From NCBI RefSeq assembly GCF_964204865.1, contig NC_135258.1, forward strand, positions 15,429,001 to 15,493,000: DNA of 64,000 bases, given 5' to 3'. A program made the translations under genes and the position numbers. Below are positions 51,001 through 63,800 of the stretch, in pieces. This DNA comes from Styela clava. Taxonomy: Eukaryota; Chordata; Ascidiacea; Stolidobranchia; Styelidae. The notes below the pieces were generated by a model. The model worked only from the letters and a program-made list of their open reading frames with translations, ran no database searches and was not told the origin of the DNA. The first letter of the stretch is position 1; every line of letters begins with the position of its first letter.

Positions 51001-54000
51001 CAATGTCTCGCGCGTCCTTACACCGCTCATTGCACAGTTCGTACTTGAGTCGGGATCATGTTATATAACGTTTTGATTGAAGCAGCAATGAATGAACAAG
51101 ACCACGCGCTGACAGCGTGCACAAACTATGGAACCACCATACCTCGGTCGTTCTTGGAACTAAGCTTGTCCTCGTATCGGTAGTCTCTGTAAACAGAAAA
51201 TTAGCTGCGAAAACAGCAGCAAACACGTTACAAGTTCACCGAAGTTGAAATACCTTGCGCAATATTCTCGTGGTACTAAATAGAAATATTATCGATAATT
51301 GTTCGTTGATAAAAAATATATCGTGCAGTTGAATGATTTCATAAAATATTAATGAATCTTGCATGTTGCTGCAAAAACACTAGTAAATGAGAACTATAGT
51401 TAAATAAAATATACCACAACTGGTAGTTTTGCAAAAAAATTGATATGTGCTGAAAATGTATATATATATATATATGTGTGACTAAAGGCAAGTAGGGAAA
51501 AAAAAATAAATTAAGACGTCTGGAATATATTTTTCATTGAAGCAGGAAGTAAACTCAATCAGTTGTTGTTTTTCCAATTTTATACGCATGTTTATTTTGG
51601 GTGTATTAGATATGAAACCATTTATTATTTTCACAATATTAGTTATTTTTAATACACGAAATTTAAATAATATTTTTAAGAAAAAACAAAAACATATAAT
51701 TACATGGTAATGTAATGATAACTGGCAGTGTCAAAAATCGGTTTACATTGCAAATACAGATAGAAGAATTGTGACGTCAAGTTTAATCAAATTCAAGTGT
51801 AAAAAAAATATATTTCCATCGTGCCGAAGAATCGCATTACCTGTGACGCGAGGTAGTAAACAACGTTTTATTGCAAATAATTTCTCCCATTGTAACTAAA
51901 TCTTTTAGTAAGAAAAAACAACCATTCAATCGCCAAAAAACAATTTTAAAATAGAATCATTGTCAGTATTGTGTATTCTGCTTTTTCAAAATATCCCAAT
52001 CACAACGACAATGTTTTTTTTAGGAACGGGAACAAATGCTTGTTACATGGAAAAAACGGGAAACGTCGAAGCATTAAGTGAAGAAGATAGAGGAGATGGA
52101 GAGGGACAAATGTGTATAAACACGGAATGGGGAGCTTTTGGCGAAAGAGGGGAATTAGAAGACATTGTTACAGAATATGACAGAGCAGTTGATCAGAGAT
52201 CTATAAATCCAGGATGTATGATGTAAGACAAAATTTATTAATGAAAGTTTCAAAGAGGTACTAGCATTCCACCAACTTGCCAAATAAGAGCATATAAGCT
52301 GAGTTACTCTGAAACTATTTATTTTCTAATTGTTTAGTCAAAAGTACAATATAGATATCTTAATTTGACCCGGTGGATTATTGCAATTTTATGCTTAAAA
52401 ACGAGGTATAAGTAACAGGAGCACTCGTGACCCAATGCTTTTGTTTGTGCGTTATCGACCATTTTCCATCTTATACTCTATTCACATTCAATGAACCGTG
52501 GTCCATAAAACGAACGCCCACCGATGAATCAGGTCCGCGAAAAATTGAATGATTTCTTTTGGGATAGTTAACCACTTTCCCAACGCAAAAATCGTGCAAC
52601 AGTATTCTTAGAAAATGCTTTCTATTCAAGCGTGCATCAGAGATGGTGCTAGTCACAATTTTGTCAGAATTTCAAAGGTTTCTTGTGACTGCAGCTGTCA
52701 TATAGGTATACTAAAATGAGGTATGACTCGTGCCAAAAGTCTGATTTTTTCGTGAATTGGTTGTGTTCCATCATAGAATTGATCGCAGATAATTAATCGG
52801 TCAGTCGAGTTCAAACTAAAATAGGTATCCAACACGTCGTACATGTATATTCTGATGAAATACGCTTGTTACAGATGCAATTCCACTGGGAATGAGTGTG
52901 GCTGGCAATTAGCCCTGGTTAGTTTTGTAATCTATGTGGTTAGTAACAGCAGACGAATCCTTGATACTCGATTTGCAACAGCCTCAAATTCCCTATTTGA
53001 ATGCAAGCTGTTCAAGTTAATTGCGAAATAACATTGCTCAGTTCATTATTCACGTCGAAAAGGGGGAATGGTTGTCTTAACAATTTAGGTTCTGAATTCA
53101 TTTCTGCATTATTTTTCACCGTCCTCCACCGCCCTCATTTACACTTTATACACAGTTCACGGCTGAATTTAAATTGGCTTTGGCGTATTTGTTTCAATCC
53201 ATAGTAGAACCTTCTAATAATCAAGTTTAGACCGAGTCCATTGCATTCGTAATTGTTTTTCTAGACAGCAGACAATTTCACGTTGTTCGCCCGCCGGCGT
53301 AATTCGGCGTCGCACTAGTTCTGAAAACATGACATTCGTCCGCTACGTATTTGTTTACGCCGAAATCGCACAATAAATGACGTTTTATTGCAAAGTAATC
53401 AATTATTTTTACGAAAGAAAAATTTCGAGGAAAAAATTTTGTTTTGACCGATCCAAACAAATATTAATTTCACGAATTCTCGACCATCTAACTAAATACG
53501 AAATTTGAAGAATGGTGCTGAAGCCATTTTCGTACATGGATAACATTCGGTCATTGACTTATCCTGAAACGTTTTATCACGAGTTCCATGGGTGCATGCT
53601 TTACGGATGACTCATTTCTAACCGATTAGTTCGGCGTGACTCAGGGATGTTGTTGTTTTCGCCGGCGTATTTTCAATCGGAGTTTAACCGGGAATGAAAA
53701 CGACACGCACCTTACCCGATGGCTGTTTTCCGCTATGCACAACTAATCCAAAACATCATGTATAATCTAAGTTCGCGATACACACATAAAAACCCAAACC
53801 CAATCACTAAAAATCGATTTTACGTTATCCCAATTTGAAATTAATGACCATGAAATTTTTACAAAGTGGGCTATCAGAATAAAGATATATTTTGCTAGTA
53901 CTGAAATGTTCTAGTCAAGTAGCTTTAGATAGTATACTTGGTGGATGACTATGTTCATAAAATACCTGACGTTTAACTTTAGATACGAGAAGATGATCAG

Positions 54001-55619
54001 CGGAATGTACATGGGAGAAGTCGTGAGAAATATATTGGTCGATCTCGTACAATCAGGCTCAATTCTTGGAGGACATTTGACTGAAAAACTCAACACATTT
54101 GGCGATTTCGAAACGGCTTTTGTCACACAAATCGAATTGTAAGTTAGATTTAGAATAAGGAAAACTAAATAATATTATATTTAATATTCGGTGGAAGTAA
54201 CCACCGAACAACAACAGATATTATTTAACATATCACATCCACATTTTGCTAAACATGCACTGAATTTGTTTTATTCAGAGACCACTCACCTAAATTGAGA
54301 ATGGCTGCACAAGTTTTACGTCATCTCGGGTACGATTCCGAAGATCTAAATATACAGAAACCACCAGGCCATAATTATCCCGAAAACTGCACGCTCGCCG
54401 ATAGACAGGCCGTACGGGAAGTTTGCGAGGTATGTGGTATAATTGTAAAGATGACGGCATAATTTGGTGTAAAAATTGATGCTCCTCTTAGCTTAATATA
54501 CAAAGTTGAACACACAATATACTACATGTATTTACAAACAAAAACGTGGTTTTTATTGTATCCAAACAGTTATTTCGTTAAATTTTTAGCTTTTTCGAGA
54601 CTCATTTTTATGATGAGTATCTATAACGAATATTTACTAACATAACAGTGTACAGTATTTGTACAATGTGACACTTTGCAAATAAAAATGAAGAATTCCG
54701 CAGAAATAGGCATCATGGCGCAGGAAAAACTGTTGCCAGTGGAAGAGCCGCCCAATTCGGGCTCTTAACATATTTGAACTGTTCGTCGCTTTTAACAATC
54801 CCTTTGAAATTTAAATGAAACCTCACGAATACCAGAGAAACATTATACCTCGCACGAACTTATTAAAATGAAATATACAAGCTTTTTAGGTAATTGCTAT
54901 TTTGTGTAATACATTCTTCTAATTTTATTTATTCGACCTATTTTACTTCAGGCGGTGAGCACCAGGGCGGCGCATCTATGCGCTTCTGGAGTGGCAGCGT
55001 TGCTTGAAAGGATTATGAAAAATAGAGAATCAAGCGGCGTAATCGACGCAAGAAATATGACTGTCGGAGTTGACGGAACAGTTTATAAGAAACACCCACA
55101 GTAAGTTCATATCTTACCATTCTATGTTCAAAAATATTTGTTATTACAATTTTTACCGCTATATAACCCTTGTTTGCAATCCTCCTAACGGAATGTTATA
55201 TAATTTCTATAACGAATTGTGACGTATGGCGTACTATGTACTTCCGGTATTTTTCGAAACAAAGTTGCTCATTTCATTATATCAATCCACGTTTTTTGTG
55301 AACTAAAATGACATCACTGACGAACTTAGTGACGTCATAATGTATTGTGCATATGGTAACGTTTATGTTATGTCATATAACTATACACAAGTGTCGCTTC
55401 TTGTGAATCATGTCGTATTTTTTTCTCCATTTCAGTTTTCGACGACTGTTGGAAAGCAAGGTCCGGGACTTGTTGCCCGTTGACACCAGAGTGACTTTCA
55501 GAATGTCCCACGACGGAAGCGGCAAAGGAGCAGCTTTGGTAACCGCTGTGGCATGTCGGATGTCCGGTATTGTTTCAAAACAATTGGGTTCAGTTGAAAC
55601 GCACTTGGGGCCATCTTGA
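42025..55619 (+). CDS. HK: Hexokinase (single catalytic unit, ~50 kDa)
   Basis: Complete plus-strand gene with ten coding exons: 42025-42057, 43410-43575, 47213-47361, 47873-47992, 50315-50513, 52024-52222, 53983-54138, 54279-54429, 54952-55100 and 55436-55619. All junctions are GT-AG and in phase, giving 501 aa. It phosphorylates glucose and other hexoses with ATP in the cytosol, the first step of glycolysis. Visible motifs: phosphate-1 loop LDLGGTNFR (~74-82), sugar-binding [11 protein letters not shown] (~139-149) and WTKGF (~162-166), catalytic base D201 in VNDTVGTMM, glucose-contacting E257 in TEWGAFG, and the C-terminal adenosine-binding [14 protein letters not shown] (~470). The length matches glucokinase or yeast hexokinase rather than the duplicated 100-kDa vertebrate forms. 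The N-terminus is polar, without the hydrophobic mitochondrial anchor of HK1/2. Glucokinase-like kinetics cannot be judged. Confidence 0.96.
43880..44030. repeat. Possible SINE-like repeat
   Basis: This GC-richer block (ctggtaaccggacgagaggc, gtggttcgccatgggattaa, ttttcgtctccatcgggata) stands out from the AT-rich intron and looks like an inserted short repeat. No second full copy is visible in this window, so the class is unproven. Confidence 0.3.
46207..46425. repeat. Dispersed repeat, copy 2
   Basis: Closely matches 4141-4350 in the same orientation. Shared blocks include ggcgctccag, ggtaactaattttgttcgcc, ttgtgtaaaggga, acagacagtcccc and the terminal taatcctaacct. The right end is truncated or diverged relative to copy 1. 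It sits in hexokinase intron 2. Confidence 0.7.
46944..47009. repeat. 33-bp exact tandem duplication
   Basis: The units 46944-46976 and 46977-47009 appear identical, each containing ggttatcttctgcgccgag. They lie in hexokinase intron 2, about 200 bases before exon 3. Confidence 0.85.
48066..48240. repeat. Dispersed repeat (relative of 40830 region)
   Basis: ggacacgaaatggacctatg, gttgttgttgttc and aatcgcttttctcttcaacta, followed by ctgaaccaattgcttggaaa, align in order with the segment near 40836-40935. It lies in hexokinase intron 4. The copies are diverged and unclassified. Confidence 0.5.
51459..51475. repeat. TA microsatellite
   Basis: A short TA dinucleotide run in hexokinase intron 5. 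It is ordinary simple sequence. Confidence 0.8.
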
Positions 55620-56665
55620 AATTGCCAGCTACGTTAAAACATATTTGCGATCTTTTCACATACTATACACAACTACAGGATGAATCTTCCGGATCCCGTA
55701 CTTGGTGGACATTACTCTCTGCCATATTTCTTGAACAGAATTCTGAACCATCCACAGTAATCGGGCCAGATTTAATGCAGAAGTATAACATAACAATATA
55801 TTTTCTTACCTTGCGAAATCATACGTAAATTCTTTGCGATATTTGCGCTCACGCGACGTTTTTCCTATTGACTGATTCTTTGTGTAACACCAGGAGAGAT
55901 AAGTCGCTGTCAATTTTCGAACGGATATGTATATAATGAATTAATACTTATGATTTGATGTAAAAGTGCCAAATGTGCCTGCGATAATATGTGGGGTTGC
56001 AACTAAGTTTTAAATAGGAATCTTCATGAGAGATAATATTACCTTCCATAGAGGTCATTCTTTGAAAGAACGCCGATTTCACTTTTCACCATCGCCTTTC
56101 TCTTATCCTAAAAGGCATATCTAGTAAGTCTCGAAGACCGGCCCTGTGCTATTTAGGTCTCAAATACGAAAGTGGCCTTGGCGTGCTTTATTTTTCTTAT
56201 AATATGATATATCGTGTTATTTGTGTTGCAAATAGTTTTCATTTCAACTTTAAGAATTGACCGCCAAGGTGTGTTGTTTTTGTGTAATGCGGTATTTAGA
56301 TTTATTGCGTTTTTTTTTTGAACTTTATAAAATCTTTATCTCCGATTTATTTTTGGAATGCTATAAACTTTGAATCACCTCTGATAGCACGAGATTTTCT
56401 GGAGATAAATCGCAATGATATTAGAGCATTGTTCGCTAACAATCTCACCTTCGTTGCTGCGAATCAACACTGCGTTTTTTTTTTCGATTTTTATTGATTG
56501 TTAAAATATCCCGAATTATATCCCTCGTTTCAAAATATTGTTTATGTATATATATATTTCGTAATATTTTGATTGAGTTATTGATTAAAATTCATAAATA
56601 ATGGTTCGTCATGAATATTGTAAATTAAATTTTACGTAGGGTACGCAGACTTTTGAGTTCAATTC

Positions 56666-56671
56666 AATAAA
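56666..56671 (+). terminator. Candidate poly(A) signal of hexokinase
   Basis: AATAAA about 1.05 kb past the stop codon. Nothing between the stop and this point looks like another gene, so a 1-kb 3' UTR is plausible but unproven. Confidence 0.35.
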
Positions 56672-57160
56672 TTCTATATCTTACATACTGTACTTTAGTG
56701 TCACAACCTTTTCCTTCATTTCATATCTAACAATTGTTTTAAATTGTTCTGTCAAACCTTATCATTATAAAAGATGCTGGAAATTGTCTTTGATTTAACT
56801 TGAATTTCTGGCCCGTTAATAAGTGTTATAATTATTGGTAGGACAAATCTTCTCTGGATATATTTTCTATCGGCGACCTACTGTAATACCAATTTTCAGA
56901 TCTAGTCTTCCTTCTGTATGTACAGCCGCCCTCAAACTGTTCTCCATTCAATGTTTGTATATTTCAACTGGGTCATTGTTGTAATATTCTCGGGTAATTT
57001 GTGATTAGAAAGTTTCGAAATACACATTACTGGTTATAAAATGGTATTTTGTTGTGAAATTCGACATAAATGACGTTATCTCCACGTCGTTATTAGATTG
57101 AGTTTGTTGTGAACAAGGTCGGGTACAGTTGGGAAGCAAGTTCAGGAAACAACATTGTTG

Positions 57161-57220
57161 CTCCCTATACGTCGTTATATCTTGCGGGATCTCCCTATAC
57201 GTCGTTATATCTTGCGGGAT
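57161..57220. repeat. 30-bp exact tandem duplication
   Basis: 57161-57190 and 57191-57220 are identical units, each containing ctccctatacgtcgttatat. No mismatch is seen, suggesting a recent slippage or duplication event. Confidence 0.9.
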
Positions 57221-60200
57221 CCCAATCGACACGTAGCATGTTCAATAGAAAGGACAAACAGCAATGTTTTGGCACGAACTTGTGACAACAGACAAGAAAT
57301 TTGCAGAATGGTGATTTGCTACAATGATAGAGTGTAAGTATGGAACAGAAAGAACATGACTCGTCTAATATTGTTTTCGAATTCGTTCGAGCTAGTTGAT
57401 ATTTACAAAAGTTCAAATGTCATAATAACGAACTAAGATCTCAATTATCAAATCTTCAATATTTTTCATATGAATTGAGTTCACAGGTATATGCTAAGCC
57501 TAATATAATACAACCAGTCATAATATTTTTGCACTCTGAGATAAATTAGAATAAAATAAAATGGTAGAATGTTTAGTTCCTCGGATCCACTCCAATTCTC
57601 ACTTCGGCGAATTTTAAGATAGTTAGTTGGTGATTTACACATATTCCCCTTATTGAAAATTACTGTAGGCTATATGGGATTCTCAAAAATTATATTTGTC
57701 ATAATAATAACTTTTAGTTGTCATTTAGTTTCGCAGTACAATACAATACAATTTAATAAACTCATTTTTGAGCTCCATTTCTTCCATTGGTTTTAAAGAG
57801 TCAAATGGAGACAATAACTATCTTCCGATCACAAGATCAGCTGAAGACAAATTTGTTAGGATGAGGCAAAGATCTAAAATTAATTGAAATATTTGTTATA
57901 GCTGCATTGAACAGCCAACCAGCCTTCATTCCCGTTTACAAACCCATTTTAATACACATGTTGAAGCGTTCAACTGATCCATTTGCATCGTGAATAAAAC
58001 AGAAATGTCACTACGTAAACAGACGAGAGTAGTTTGTATCAAAATGTATTCGCAGACAACAATTTCAACCTGTCGTTTGGTCTTTAAAAGGAAGCAGTTA
58101 TTTTCATGGAACAAATGTCATTTTCGACGGAAACAAAAAGGAGCATTGTTTCAAATTCAAACATCAACAGTCGCCAATTGCTCGAGGCAGCTAAATACCT
58201 CATAAAAAATACTGCTACCGAAAAAGTATTCTTTATATAAACAGATTAAGATCATCCCAAAATCTGATGCAACTACTGCTAATAATTTTTCATCATAAAT
58301 ACCAACAAACTAAAAGTTTGGGAACAACAAAAATGACACAAAACAAGCGATAAATTATTAGTAATAATACGAGGACTTATCAGCAAAAGTGCAAAATTTA
58401 ATTGAAATTATGGTTCTATGTGCTAAGAAGTATTCGTTCATTTTTGTAATATTTAGGCGATTAAGTGATTATGCTGATATGGGCTTAGTTTTGTTCGTTA
58501 CCAACAGATGACAGTGTCGGTCAATAGACGCACAATACTGGTGACAATCATGGGCATTACAGAACATGTATGGTTCGTTGATACACCAATAGTAATGAAT
58601 ATGTATATAAAGAAAATGAAGCAATACCAAATTCGGATACTGGACGACATTTTTAAAAATATATATTTTTACGAAAGGATTGGGCATTTTGTGCCTCTGA
58701 TTAGTGGCTGTAAAGTAACAACCTAATATCATAAATATTGTCACATAACCAGTGGAAATGCGTTGAAAAGCCAATTGTTCCTGAATACGTAATTTTCACC
58801 ATGTCCCATTAAATGATTTTGTACTAACATATATACAATGTTCTCCTAGTTGGGATTGATCAACCCTGACGATGTCTCTGATACTTACATTTTCAGAAAT
58901 TGATCATAAAACATACTGACAACGTTATTCATCAAAACCATAGGTCAGTACATAATTAATAAAAGTCAGATATATAATTATTATAACACCCATAACAAAA
59001 AAAATCACAATTTGATAACTCCCGATCTATACTGTACTTCAATGAATAAGTATTACAGTAATATTCATGAATGGATTTTTAATTTAACATTCAGTCTCGT
59101 CGATCTCGGCTCCGAGTTTAGATATCGATCATATAACCCTAATAAAACAACTGCTTCAGATGAATGATAGAATAAGAAAAGAAATCGAAAGTGCATATTT
59201 TTGTAATATGATTTAGCATAGATTATAAAACTAAATCAGAAAATAAAACATCATCAAGTTGACATGGAGGCTTCTCCGGAGATTCCTTCTATCCTGAAAT
59301 ACAAGCAAATTAAATAATCTATCATAGACCTCAAATCTTTCCAAGTTTATCACTACGTGGACAGGCTTCCGACATACCTTGCAATAGTATTCTAATTGGT
59401 GGCTTTGACTTTAGTTCAAATAAAGAAGACTATGGTGATTGGTGATGACTAATATTTATACGAACATACAAATGATCCCACAAGTGTTCGTAAATTAGAT
59501 AAGCATTATAAAGACACAAGCAAAATGTTTTAGGAATTAGCGATGTGAACCCCAAAAAGCCAAAAGATTGAGACATCACCCTACGAATAATTTCAAATCT
59601 TTACTGCTTTATTAGGATCATTTGCCATTACTGTGTTGACTACACTGTAAAACCATACATATTTCCAATCAGCATATTCAAAACATGTCAAAATTTTACC
59701 CGTATATCAAGCATCTCTTTACTTTGCAAGTTTCATTTGCACTGCTTGATTACCAAAAAGTAGTGGCACAGACAAATATATGCGTGAAAAGATAAAATAG
59801 TATATATGTAGTATTTTCTGGCATACATGGCGATAAATATTGAACGAGAAACAGCGCATTCTTTTGGGATAAACTTTTGCAAAGGAAAGTATACTTAACA
59901 GTTGAATATGCGCCGGCACCAAAGCAGGCGACTGCAAACTAACATCATGTTAATTACAGAGATCAAAAAAACATTAGCTTTGTAAAATATTTTCGAATAA
60001 TTTCAAGTAGACGTATGTCCACTCTGGTCGTCATACTTGTGTTTGTTGCCAACCGAATATTTTTCAAGTGCTATTAAATTTTGTGGTGACTAATATTGAT
60101 TTGACCCGTAATTGGCATTAATTAACACTCATTGCAACAAGCAAAAACAAAAATGGTAATATTCAGATTGGTAAAGATTGTTAAGTGGTCCTACTTCAAA

Positions 60201-60335
60201 TCCATAGTACTGTGTTTTTTTACTAGCAATATCATATTAGTGCGATAGTAATATATATCATGGAAAACATGACGGGCAGAAAGTGAAATATGTCACAAAT
60301 GAAACAAAAAATGGGAAAATGAAGGTATCTGAAGC

Positions 60336-60560
60336 CAAGATTTAAGCTTGATGGGAATCGGAGTAATTTTGAAATTTGGGGGAGAGATTATTTGAGAGTG
60401 AACTTAATTTTTACAAGGTTATGAAATACGAGCCTCAGTTGATAAATTAGAGAACAGCTGGAGTAGCTCGGATCTGAAGATGTTGAGGTTGCAAAAATGA
60501 ATGTGATAATGATGTTGGGTAACCTCAAATTACCGAAACACATATTGTTTTGGTGGATTA
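60336..60560 (+). pseudogene. Possible decayed retroelement gag-like fragment
   Basis: Translations in shifting frames give a short run like FKLDGNRSNFEIWGRDYL, then NFYKVMKYEPQL, then EDVEVAKMNVIMMLGN. Stops and frame changes lie between them. The pattern (a 'KLDG-N-W' start, then 'D-A-M-I-L') loosely resembles the N-terminal gag region of Copia-type elements. No reverse transcriptase or LTR is nearby. This is a weak visual resemblance only. Confidence 0.2.
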
Positions 60561-60700
60561 AGATGTTGCCGTTGAAACTTGTAGCATGATTTTGTGGAAA
60601 AAGCATGGCATTTCTACTTACATATATATGTATAATAAAGTTTGTATTTAAGTTATTTGTTAATTAACAGTTACAAAATTTATTTTATCCAATTATTCAC

Positions 60701-60740
60701 ATATCCACCAATGTTGTAACATATCCACCAATGTTGTAAA
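60701..60740. repeat. 20-bp exact tandem duplication
   Basis: 60701-60720 and 60721-60740 are identical (catatccaccaatgttgtaa). They lie about 85 bases before the ATG of the Tie/TEK-like gene, so they are probably in its 5' UTR or proximal promoter. Confidence 0.9.
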
Positions 60741-60824
60741 AGATTTTCTCAACTTTACGCAAGTTCAACATTTTCGATCTAATCATGTAGCTTGGATAGC
60801 ACCGTGCATCAAACTTCAAAACGG

Positions 60825-63800
60825 ATGGCATTGAAAATGACTATGCAGTCGAGAATTCTGTGTTCTATTATTTGTCTGATAATTCAATGGATAGCTGCCG
60901 TAGGTGAGTTCAACTATCAAATCATTCAAATGATTAACCTTCAATCCAAGATATAGGCGTAAGAACGTAATAACCCCCAGAACAAGGGTTCCCAAGCTTT
61001 TTTCAGGACGACCCCAATGACAACTTTCAATTGTCCAGTGCGACCCCAGGTCAATATATATATTTTTCATGAAACTTTAGAGCTTCTTTCACTGGATTTT
61101 TGAGTTTGGTCATGTGCTGGTAATAAGCTAAAACCAAATAGTGATGTCACAATAAGCACCAACATTTTCTATAGCATAAGCATAGAGCGATGCTTATGGG
61201 CCCGTTTTATAGTAAGCCCTGGTACAAACTGCTAAATTTAACATGGTTTGTCAAATCTTAGAGAATGTGTACACCCATCCTCTACCATACCTCAGCGACC
61301 CCATGACCTGTTTGCGACCCTACCTACTTATCACTCCGACCCAATTTTGGGTCGCGACCCCTGGTTTGGGAACCCCTGCCCTAGAACAAATCTATGGTTT
61401 CGCAAGTGCAACATTGCTTTTCAACGGGGTATTATAGACATTTATTCAAAGAATTTTATACTTACAACTACTTAAGAACACTTTATTTATCCTTTTCGTT
61501 TTGAGTTTGTTCAAGTTCCCATAAAGTTTTGATCGTATCGGAACATCGGTTACGATCTTCAGTGGAAAACTTCAGGAGTGATTAGTAGTAATATTTATTA
61601 TATAGATATTTTGTCTTATTTTTAAGATTCTGCAGTAGATGTAACAATGGTTATTCCCCAGTCAATATCATCTGTGCAAGTTCAAAGTCAGATTAAGTGC
61701 GTTGCGAATGACAGTTATGACGCTGAACTTGGTGTTGAAGTTGATGTTGGGGCTGGTGATTCAATACCCGAGGAAAGTATTGCAGACGGGTAGGTAATTT
61801 TAATTTGTCCACAAATTAAAATAGTTTAGGGTAATATATAGGTGTTTTTCAAGTCTAGCTTAGACATTGAAAAATTAAAATCAAGGTACAATTGACATGG
61901 TCTTTGTTTTGTGTTGAACTGTGGTATTAATCTTCCGCGTTGATGAGACTAACTTTCCCCTTTCGGGTAAATAAATCTTTAATATTAATTTCGATACACA
62001 ATAATCAGTCTAATCGATTCATGCTTTCGAAATATTGTGATCGATTAGTTACTATCACGTGATTGACTACCAACAAAATAATTTAGACATTTACTTTTCT
62101 CAAACCTGACAAGACTGTACCCGTACAGTTTTATTATTGTAGAAAACACACCTGATATTCACAATATGGCGACAGCACATTTGAACCCACGTATATTTGC
62201 ACCCGTACATGTTTACGGGTGCAAAATTCTATGGGTGCCGGTGTCCATAGATGCGAATATCTGTGGGTGAAAATATTCATAGGTGCAAATGTACGTGGGT
62301 GCAAATGTCCGTGGGTTCAAATGTTCATGGGTGCAAATGTACTTGGGTGCAAACGTCCATGGATGCAAATGTTCGTGGGTGCAAATATACATGGGTTCAA
62401 ATGTCCGCGGGTGCAAATATACATGGGTTCAAATCAAATGTGCGCGGGTGCAAATGTACATGGGTTCAAATGTCCGCGGGTGCAATCCAAATGCAGGTGC
62501 TACAATCTATGAGTGGAAATATATGGGTGCAAATGTCGGGTGCAGTTTACGGGTGCAAATGTACATGGGTTCAAAGATAATGGAACCTCATATTATACAT
62601 AGAATCGAACCAGAAGATTGGCCTGGTATTCAGGCAACGATGTCAAGAGATTCGGGAGTCAAAAGATATGGGATATTCTACTGCTCGGCAACTGAAAAAA
62701 ATAACACGAATGTCACAACAAAGGTGGTAGGAACCATATTGCCTTCGTCAGGTAAGTATTCTTCATAGAAAAAGCGTTACCTAATGAGGATTTTATCTGT
62801 GCTTCACCAACGGAGGTCTTCTCCCTTCTTGAATTAGCTTAGGCAAAAGATATTATCTCGATTAAAGCTTATTCATGAAGGGTTTAAACGTCATTGCTTT
62901 GCGAGTGAATACCAATCGCAATTTGAAAATGTCCAACTTTACTCGAAAAGTTCATTTTGAAAATGGTTTTGACATTTATCCATTCCTTTTATTATTTGCC
63001 ATACACTGTTCCTCAACTCAGAGATAATCACAAAATACGAGGTCAAAAGAGCTGCGAAAGACGAAGACTTACTCACAAAACAATAACACGACAACGTAAT
63101 AAAACCTGCGAAATATGTCCGCCCAAGTAGGGGATGTGAACAGGATGGCATATTCTTACATATTTTAAATAATTTAACGCTCCTTTTTATAAACAAAAAT
63201 GAATTATCAATAGCAGCTGACTCAAATATTTAGAAGTTCAGTTCCGGAATTCTTTGAAAACACTGGCGGCCCGCCACTACTATAATAGATAAATGGATTT
63301 TTCTTGACAGCCCAATCATTTCCTTCGCGTTTCATTTACACAACTTCTGTCGGACAATCACTGGATTTAAAAATGATTCAACCAAAACCGGCTCCCTACA
63401 AAGATTTGATGTGGGTCCGTTTAGCACGTAAGTTTCTTAATGAAGACAAATTATATTTATATATAGAAGGTAAACTTGGCATTCATTTAATAAATCCTTC
63501 GAATCTCTGAATGAACGTGGCGATTTTCAGCCACATACAGGGTCTTGTTTCGGAGGAGAAGATTACAGTATAATGAAATGACATCATCAAATTTCATTTC
63601 GATTAAATTACTCGTAATTTTTTTTATGTCTCTCCACATAACATCGACAAAAGTTTATTAGATTGTTTTTAGTCAAGCGGCAATTAATCTTATTGCGAAA
63701 TTTAAGAAAAGACTGAGATGTTATAACATTAAAATTCGATAGGGGTTTTTATATCTCCCAATTGAAAGCAAAAGAGATCGGTCATATAAAGGACCATGGC

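Larger units (their letters stand above)
56690..60824. other. Intergenic region before the Tie/TEK-like gene
   Basis: AT-rich with no conserved exon. It contains an exact 30-bp tandem duplication, a 20-bp tandem duplication and a possible gag-like relic (60336-60560). Promoter elements of the downstream receptor gene should lie near its right end, but none was clear. Confidence 0.5.

Noticed and set aside
62178..62576. CRISPR-like array
   Set aside because: Units are 16 bases, contiguous and without unique spacers, in a eukaryotic intron.
62283..62768. 161-codon open frame with Cys/Trp repeats as a protein gene
   Set aside because: It is a by-product of the 16-bp minisatellite, which is open in several frames. 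Only its last part overlaps a real receptor exon.
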